Assembly (NCBI RefSeq): GCF_965204195.1
Contig: NZ_OZ241975.1
Location: forward strand, 1,798,001-1,862,000
Origin: Poriferisodalis sp965204195
GTDB taxonomy: Bacteria > Actinomycetota > Acidimicrobiia > Acidimicrobiales > Poriferisodalaceae
Length of the DNA: 64,000 bases
Direction of reading: 5' to 3'
A program made the position numbers and the translations under genes. The notes below the pieces were generated by a model. The model was not told the DNA's origin. It saw only the letters and a program-made list of their open reading frames with translations, and did no database searches. Shown here piece by piece: positions 59,661-64,000 of the stretch; positions within the stretch are counted from its first letter, which is position 1; every line of letters begins with the position of its first letter.

Positions 59661-60386
59661 TCACAGCGCCGCGTACCCGTTGAGGGCGTCGCTGAACGGG
59701 ATTGCAAGCAGGACGCACCCGGGCACCAGCGCTGCGACGGTGACGGGAATCCAGACCTGCTCGCTTCGACGCTCGATGTGGGCGATGAGGCGCCGGTGCG
59801 CCTCCATGCGCGCTGAACGGGCCTCGTCAGATACCAGCGCGGCGACGTCAGTCGTGTCTTCGTGCAGCGTGAGCACGCCAACGAATCTGCGGATCTCTGC
59901 CGATCCGGCATCGTCGGCCCACTCGGCCAATGCCACCTCAACGGCGGTGCCACCGGCGACGCGGGAGCCGACCTGTTCCAATCCCTCGGCGCAGATTCCC
60001 TCGCCGCGTCGCGCCGCGCTATCGAGTGCGTTCGTCAGCGACATGCCGCTCGCGAGCAGCATGCCGATCTGCTCGGCGATGATCGGCAGCTCTTCGGTGA
60101 TCTGCGCTCGCCGCGACGCAATGGATCTTCCGAGGAAATGCTCGGAGGCACCGTAGACAGCTGCGGCGACCCCGAGCGCCCCGGCCAGCGCGAGCAGCGG
60201 CCTGACGCCGATGGCACCGAATGCCGCGCCCGATGCGGCGAGTCCGGCGAGAGCGCCGCGCAGTTGCCGCGCCCGGAACTTGAACGGGGACCGGGAGATG
60301 CCAGCTGAGCGCAGCCGCGCAGCAAGCTCGGCGTCGGCATTTGCCAGCAAGGCGATGCGCCGGGCGAGCGAGGCTGCAGAGATCAC
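59661..60386 (-). CDS. tadC: TadC-like membrane platform protein
   Basis: 241 residues from GTG 60386, which overlaps the TadB stop (GTGA). It has the type II secretion F-domain (EELPIIAEQIGMLLASGMSL, RRLIAHIERRSEQVWIPVTV) with membrane helices at both ends. TadB and TadC form the inner-membrane platform of the Tad pilus. Confidence 0.82.
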   Translation of the reverse strand: MISAASLARRIALLANADAELAARLRSAGISRSPFKFRARQLRGALAGLAASGAAFGAIGVRPLLALAGALGVAAAVYGASEHFLGRSIASRRAQITEELPIIAEQIGMLLASGMSLTNALDSAARRGEGICAEGLEQVGSRVAGGTAVEVALAEWADDAGSAEIRRFVGVLTLHEDTTDVAALVSDEARSARMEAHRRLIAHIERRSEQVWIPVTVAALVPGCVLLAIPFSDALNGYAAL

Positions 60387-61240
60387 TGCACGAACACTCG
60401 CTTCCGCGCGGGGATCGCCATGATCCGGCTGGCCCACAGCCAGCATCCGGCGACCACGAGCACACTGAACGCCACGAGCAGCTGGCCGTCACCCGACTCG
60501 TAGGCCTGCCGCCCGCGCCCGATGCTCAGGCCGATCGCGGCCATGAAAGCGGGCACCGACGCGACGAAGCTGCGCGCGAACCGGGCGCCGGCCTGCTTGG
60601 CCCGGGCGTCGGAGCGAGCGGCAGCCTCGGCTTGGGCTGCCTCGGCCAGCGCACGCAAGCGGGCATCGATCCGCACCCCGCCGATCTGGTGTGCTGCAAG
60701 CAGCGTCTCGCAGACGGCGTCGGCGGTCGGGTCGGCGAGCGATGTCTTGAGGACGCGCAGCGAAGCTTCAAAATCGGTGCTCAACGACCACGTGCGCGCC
60801 GCTTCGGAGAACGCTGGCCGCATCCCGGCGGGAGCGTCGCTTCCGGCGGCAAACAGTGCTGCAGGGATCGACTGACCCCGGTGAGTCACCAGCACCCGGA
60901 TCTCCGCGAGCAGACTCGGCCACGCCTGCCAGCAGTCCGCCGCGCGGCGCCGGCGCCGGTTGGCCATCGCGCATGGCGGAGTCGCCGCACCGAACACGGC
61001 GACGAGGGTGGGCGCGACGACACCGCCGAAGAGCGTCCATGCGCCCATCCACCCCACGGCTGCCGCGGCAGTGCCAGCCAGTGCGCAACGGAGCAAGGAC
61101 ACCGGCGCTCGGGGAGCCGCCGTTGCCGCCCGGCGTACCGGTGCGCGCAACCATCGGGCCCCGATAGCTGCGTCGCTGCCCGGGGTCGAAAGCAGCCACA
61201 CGCCCGCCATGCCGGCGGCGATGAACGCGAGTCCGGTCAC
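60383..61240 (-). CDS. tadB: TadB-like membrane platform protein
   Basis: 285 residues. N-terminal helices are followed by a T2SSF domain (SLLAEIRVLVTHRGQSIPAA, ARFARSFVASVPAFMAAIGL). Its start (GTG 61240) overlaps the CpaF stop. It is the partner of TadC. Confidence 0.82.
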   Translation of the reverse strand: MTGLAFIAAGMAGVWLLSTPGSDAAIGARWLRAPVRRAATAAPRAPVSLLRCALAGTAAAAVGWMGAWTLFGGVVAPTLVAVFGAATPPCAMANRRRRRAADCWQAWPSLLAEIRVLVTHRGQSIPAALFAAGSDAPAGMRPAFSEAARTWSLSTDFEASLRVLKTSLADPTADAVCETLLAAHQIGGVRIDARLRALAEAAQAEAAARSDARAKQAGARFARSFVASVPAFMAAIGLSIGRGRQAYESGDGQLLVAFSVLVVAGCWLWASRIMAIPARKRVFVQ

Positions 61241-62583
61241 GTCGGGGATCCCGACTGGTCATCGGACCGGTGCTCGCGTGTCGCTGGGCCCGCGGCTTCA
61301 CCGCTCAGTCCAGTCGGGCTAGACGACGGCATCTCCATTGCGGCAGAGGTGAGTCGTGACCTCAACCGCCGGGATACGTATGGAGTTCTCGCTGGCGGCT
61401 GGCCGTGGCGCTCTGGCGCATACAGCGATGTCGTCTCGAACGAAACGGTGCCGTCGTGGCCGGGCTCTTCTACCGCCACCACCTCGGTGACCCCCACGCC
61501 GGCCGGGCCGCGTTGCAGATGCACCACGATGTCAACCGATTCAGCCACCAGCTGGGTGATTGCCGCGAGGGGCATCTCGCGTACATCAGGAGCGAGCTGG
61601 CACATCAGCCGCAGCCGCACGAGCGCTTGACGTGCGGATCCCGCGTGAATGGTCGCATAACCGGTAACGCCGCTGGAGAGCGTCAGCAGCAAGGGAACCG
61701 CCTCGCGGTCTCGCACCTCGCCCACAATGGCCACATCTGGCGCCATCCTCAGGAAGCCGGTCACCAGGCGCCTCAGGTCGACAGGAGCTCGCTCGGCCCG
61801 GCCCGGCCGGGTCTGCATTCCAGCCACATTGGGCAGCTCGATGTCGAGCTCGAACACCTCTTCGGCAGTCACCACCCGCAGGCGCGGGTCGAGTTCGGCC
61901 GCACAGCATCCCAGCAGCGTCGTCTTGCCGCTGCCGGGTGCGCCTGCGAACAGGATCGACAGCCGGGCACGCACAGCGCTGCGCAGGAAATCTGCGATCT
62001 CACTGGTCAGCGTTCCGATGGCCGCCAAGTCGCCCAGACTCGAGAATGCGATCCCGGTGAACTTGCGGATGTTGAAGATGAGGTGACCGCCGCGGCCGAT
62101 GTCGGGATGGACGATGTGCAGGCGGGCGCCATTGTCGAGCTGCGCGTCCTGAAGTCCCTCGCTGGGATCCAGCTTGCGGTGGGATGCCGTCGCGTCGTCG
62201 ATGATTCTCGTCAGCGTGCGCCGGACGTGCTCGTCATCGTGGAACGACTCGTCGTGCTGACCGCTCGGACCGTGGTGGCGCTTGACGAAGATCTCATGCG
62301 GTGCATTGACCATGATCTCCCAGACATCGGCATCGGCCAGCGGCGCTTCAAGCGGTCCGTAACCGAGCAGGTCGCGTACGACCCGGTCGGCAAGGGCATC
62401 GGCGTCGTCGATCACATGGCTGCGAACGCCGCTCTTGAAGCCGAGATTCCAGCGACGGATCTCTTCGTGGGCGAGCCCGGTGACTGCCCGATCCGCGCCT
62501 GGCGCACGCGGGTCCAGGCCGCTGTGACGGGCGCGCTCCGACACCGACCGCTCGATCTCGGCGAGGGTTGCCGGATCGATCAT
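61237..62583 (-). CDS. cpaF: CpaF/TadA pilus-assembly ATPase
   Basis: 448 residues from ATG 62583 (ATGA overlap with CpaB). The N-terminal domain has LLGYGPLEAPLADADVWEIM then VNAPHEIFVKRHH. The ATPase core has LFAGAPGSGKTTLLG (Walker A), VVTAEEVFELDIELPNVAGM (Asp box region), DVAIVGEVRDREAVPLLL (Walker B) and GYATIHAGS (His box). It energises assembly of the Flp pilus. The C-terminal about 60 residues are extra and low in complexity. Confidence 0.93.
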   Translation of the reverse strand: MIDPATLAEIERSVSERARHSGLDPRAPGADRAVTGLAHEEIRRWNLGFKSGVRSHVIDDADALADRVVRDLLGYGPLEAPLADADVWEIMVNAPHEIFVKRHHGPSGQHDESFHDDEHVRRTLTRIIDDATASHRKLDPSEGLQDAQLDNGARLHIVHPDIGRGGHLIFNIRKFTGIAFSSLGDLAAIGTLTSEIADFLRSAVRARLSILFAGAPGSGKTTLLGCCAAELDPRLRVVTAEEVFELDIELPNVAGMQTRPGRAERAPVDLRRLVTGFLRMAPDVAIVGEVRDREAVPLLLTLSSGVTGYATIHAGSARQALVRLRLMCQLAPDVREMPLAAITQLVAESVDIVVHLQRGPAGVGVTEVVAVEEPGHDGTVSFETTSLYAPERHGQPPARTPYVSRRLRSRLTSAAMEMPSSSPTGLSGEAAGPATREHRSDDQSGSPT

Positions 62584-63308
62584 GGCGCCACCTGCGGTGA
62601 AGCCCCCCAAGGCCGGATCAGTGTGATTGCACCGGCATCGGCGGCTGCGGCAACCGAGACGGCGGCGGCGCGGTCGTGCACCTGCAGGGTGATGGTGACT
62701 GTGCCCGACGGCTGCGCTGTGCCGGCGAGGTCGTCGACGTCGAGCACGAGGGCGTCGGCTACCACCAGACCTGGCGTGTCCAGACCGGCGCGATCGCCGA
62801 GGTTGCGATCAGTGACGACGACGTCGACTCGTTCGCCGGCCGCGATCAGCCCGTTGAGTGCCCCAGGACGATCGAGCTCGACAGCAACGGCATAACCCGC
62901 GTCTCTGCCCGTGGTTGATCGGCGAGAGCCGATGTCGCCCCGGGTCAGCAATTCCCCGGCGTGAATGGCTTCGAGCACCACACTGCCCACCACGTCATTG
63001 CCATCGCCCTCGCCGAACACGGTCGCTTCGATCTCGGCCGGCAAGCGGATGGAAACCCAGGCGACATCTGCCGGCTCGATCACCCTGCCCGGAGCGAGTC
63101 GCGTGCGTGCGACCACGTAGCTGGTCTCGGGCGCGGCCGCTGACTGCTCGAACGCCCACCACAGGCCGAGCGCTGCAGCGCCGCACAAGATCCCGCCCGC
63201 GATGACGCGCGGGCGCAGCGATGATCGGGCACCACCGCTCGGGCGGTTAGCTGCAGGTGCAGGCGGCAGAGTCCGATGATCGGTTGGCGACAGCGGATCT
63301 GCGGGCAC
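62580..63308 (-). CDS. cpaB: CpaB-like SAF-domain protein
   Basis: 242 residues. One N-terminal membrane helix (RVIAGGILCGAAALGLWWAF) and an SAF domain (YVVARTRLAPGRVIEPADVA) mark CpaB/RcpC-type proteins, which stabilise the pilus apparatus in the cell envelope. It is the first gene of the minus-strand pilus operon. No secretin is expected in a monoderm actinobacterium, and none is present. Confidence 0.85.
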   Translation of the reverse strand: MPADPLSPTDHRTLPPAPAANRPSGGARSSLRPRVIAGGILCGAAALGLWWAFEQSAAAPETSYVVARTRLAPGRVIEPADVAWVSIRLPAEIEATVFGEGDGNDVVGSVVLEAIHAGELLTRGDIGSRRSTTGRDAGYAVAVELDRPGALNGLIAAGERVDVVVTDRNLGDRAGLDTPGLVVADALVLDVDDLAGTAQPSGTVTITLQVHDRAAAVSVAAAADAGAITLIRPWGASPQVAP

Positions 63309-63524
63309 GCCGAAGACTTAAGCATGTCCGCGTCAGCTAACAAAATAATTATTGAAAACCTACTAAATAGTCTCAAAAAACTGAATGGATATGTCGGTAT
63401 AGTGCGCAATATCAATGAACGTTGTCGAAATGCACGTTGGCTGTCGATGCGCGCACTAGCGTTATCAGTCAGGGAGCGACCGTGCCCCCTCAGCGCCAAC
63501 AGCTGACCGACTGCGAGGTGCGAG
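63309..63524. promoter_or_regulatory. Divergent promoter region of the pilus operon and BldC-like gene
   Basis: About 215 bases between divergent starts. The stretch 63340-63415 is strongly AT-rich against the surrounding high GC (for example aataattattgaaaac, and ctaaatagtctcaaaaaac), which is consistent with one or more promoters. No clear operator is recognised. Confidence 0.5.
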
Positions 63525-63839
63525 ATGGCAGATGAGCCGCCCGAATCAGGCGACAACGGTGCAGGAGACGAAGAACCGCCCCAGGTTCCGTACGACGAGA
63601 TCATCTGGCTGTCCACGCTGAAGGCCGCAGATCGCATGGGCATCACCACCCGCACGCTGTACCGATTCATCGACCGAGGCGACCTGCCGGCGTACCGGTT
63701 CGGACGTGTCATCCGGCTGCGGCTGAGCGATGTGGACACGTTCATCGAGCAAAGCAGGGTCGAGCCGGGCAGCCTCGAGCATCTCTATCCCGAAGCACGC
63801 CCGGCCGATCTCGACGAAGACGACGAAGACGACGAGTAG
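63525..63839 (+). CDS. BldC-like helix-turn-helix protein
   Basis: 104 residues. DEIIWLSTLKAADRMGITTR then TLYRFIDRGDLPAYRFGRVI and RLRLSDVDTFIEQSRV is a MerR/excisionase-type winged HTH as in BldC, a developmental regulator of actinobacteria. Acidic tails flank it (EDDEDDE at the end). It diverges from the pilus operon and may regulate it. ATG 63525. Confidence 0.82.
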   Translation: MADEPPESGDNGAGDEEPPQVPYDEIIWLSTLKAADRMGITTRTLYRFIDRGDLPAYRFGRVIRLRLSDVDTFIEQSRVEPGSLEHLYPEARPADLDEDDEDDE

Positions 63840-63850
63840 GTCGACGGCGT

Positions 63851-64000
63851 TTGAACAGCGAGGAGACGCCGCCCGCTGACGCCGGCGCGCCAGGGGGCGT
63901 GTGGAGCACGGTCAGCCCGCGCTTCGGCGCGTCGCCAGATTGGCGCGCTGCCGCGAATCGGAGGCACTGGCCCGGGGGCCTCGCCCTGCTGTTCGTTATT
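63851..64000 (+). CDS. Partial gene at the window end, possible membrane protein
   Basis: From TTG 63851 the frame is open to the edge (50 codons). After a Gly/Pro-rich beginning it reads WRAAANRRHWPGGLALLFVI, the last residues looking like the first part of a membrane helix. It follows the BldC-like gene by 11 bp. Too short to assign; GTG 63899 in another frame is less likely. Confidence 0.4.
   Translation, partial: MNSEETPPADAGAPGGVWSTVSPRFGASPDWRAAANRRHWPGGLALLFVI

Overview
The window is high-GC actinobacterial chromosome. The core gene order comEA-comEC-holA-rpsT/lepA-hrcA-dnaJ-hemW is actinobacterial. Together with a TadBC/CpaF-type pilus cluster, a BldC-like HTH protein, an F420-type (LLM class) oxidoreductase and many acyl-CoA genes, it suggests a member of the Acidimicrobiia or a close relative. 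This placement rests on gene content and GC only; no marker phylogeny was possible.

Layout. (1) 1-19.5 kb is ordinary chromosome with a lipid/acyl-CoA flavour: a PLP decarboxylase (cut by the window edge), an APH/ChoK-fold phosphotransferase, uracil-DNA glycosylase, a purine/uracil permease carrying an extra ATPase-like domain, class III CoA-transferases (one a tandem fusion), a CPA2 antiporter, a Baeyer-Villiger-type monooxygenase, an acyl-CoA dehydrogenase, a SnoaL-like protein, an enoyl-CoA hydratase, and a secreted protein with 17 leucine-rich repeats. A RES/Xre-type toxin-antitoxin pair sits beside a 30-codon remnant of a GDT1/UPF0016 gene. (2) 19.5-44.3 kb is a genomic island. Its right end is the 3' end of an intact tRNA-Ala(GGC) gene. 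Its left end is an exact 20-bp copy of that tRNA end, next to a phytanoyl-CoA dioxygenase remnant that has lost its 5' end. (3) 44.3-64 kb returns to chromosome: an oxidoreductase, a second phosphotransferase, an MFS transporter, the competence/translation/heat-shock block, and the pilus cluster on the minus strand.

The island looks like a defence and surface-variation island. It carries an endonuclease-nSTAND-like NTPase, an AbiEi-type regulator with a partner that lacks its catalytic end, a KAP NTPase beside two membrane proteins (one with a transglycosylase-like tail), an orphan HicB, a PP2C phosphatase/metallophosphoesterase pair, two further nucleotidyltransferase genes, a SIR2-like protein, a DUF4145 protein, and a complete AbiEi/AbiEii system next to the tRNA. 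No integrase gene is visible. In its centre lie two paralogous secreted proteins, each with a run of exactly 13 G/C at its 5' end. In both, the upstream ATG is out of frame with the signal peptide, and losing one base would join them, which is the signature of a phase-variable switch. Inverted copies of an AlpA-like regulator and a 27-bp imperfect inverted repeat bracket this pair.

The island also encodes a full-length release-factor-2 homologue interrupted by an in-frame TGA at codon 25, near where RF2 genes usually carry their autoregulatory UGA. Here the body of the gene stays in the same frame, so either stop-codon readthrough or a nonsense mutation must be involved. The tRNA-bounded island, the paired homopolymer switches and this release factor are the observations most worth following up.
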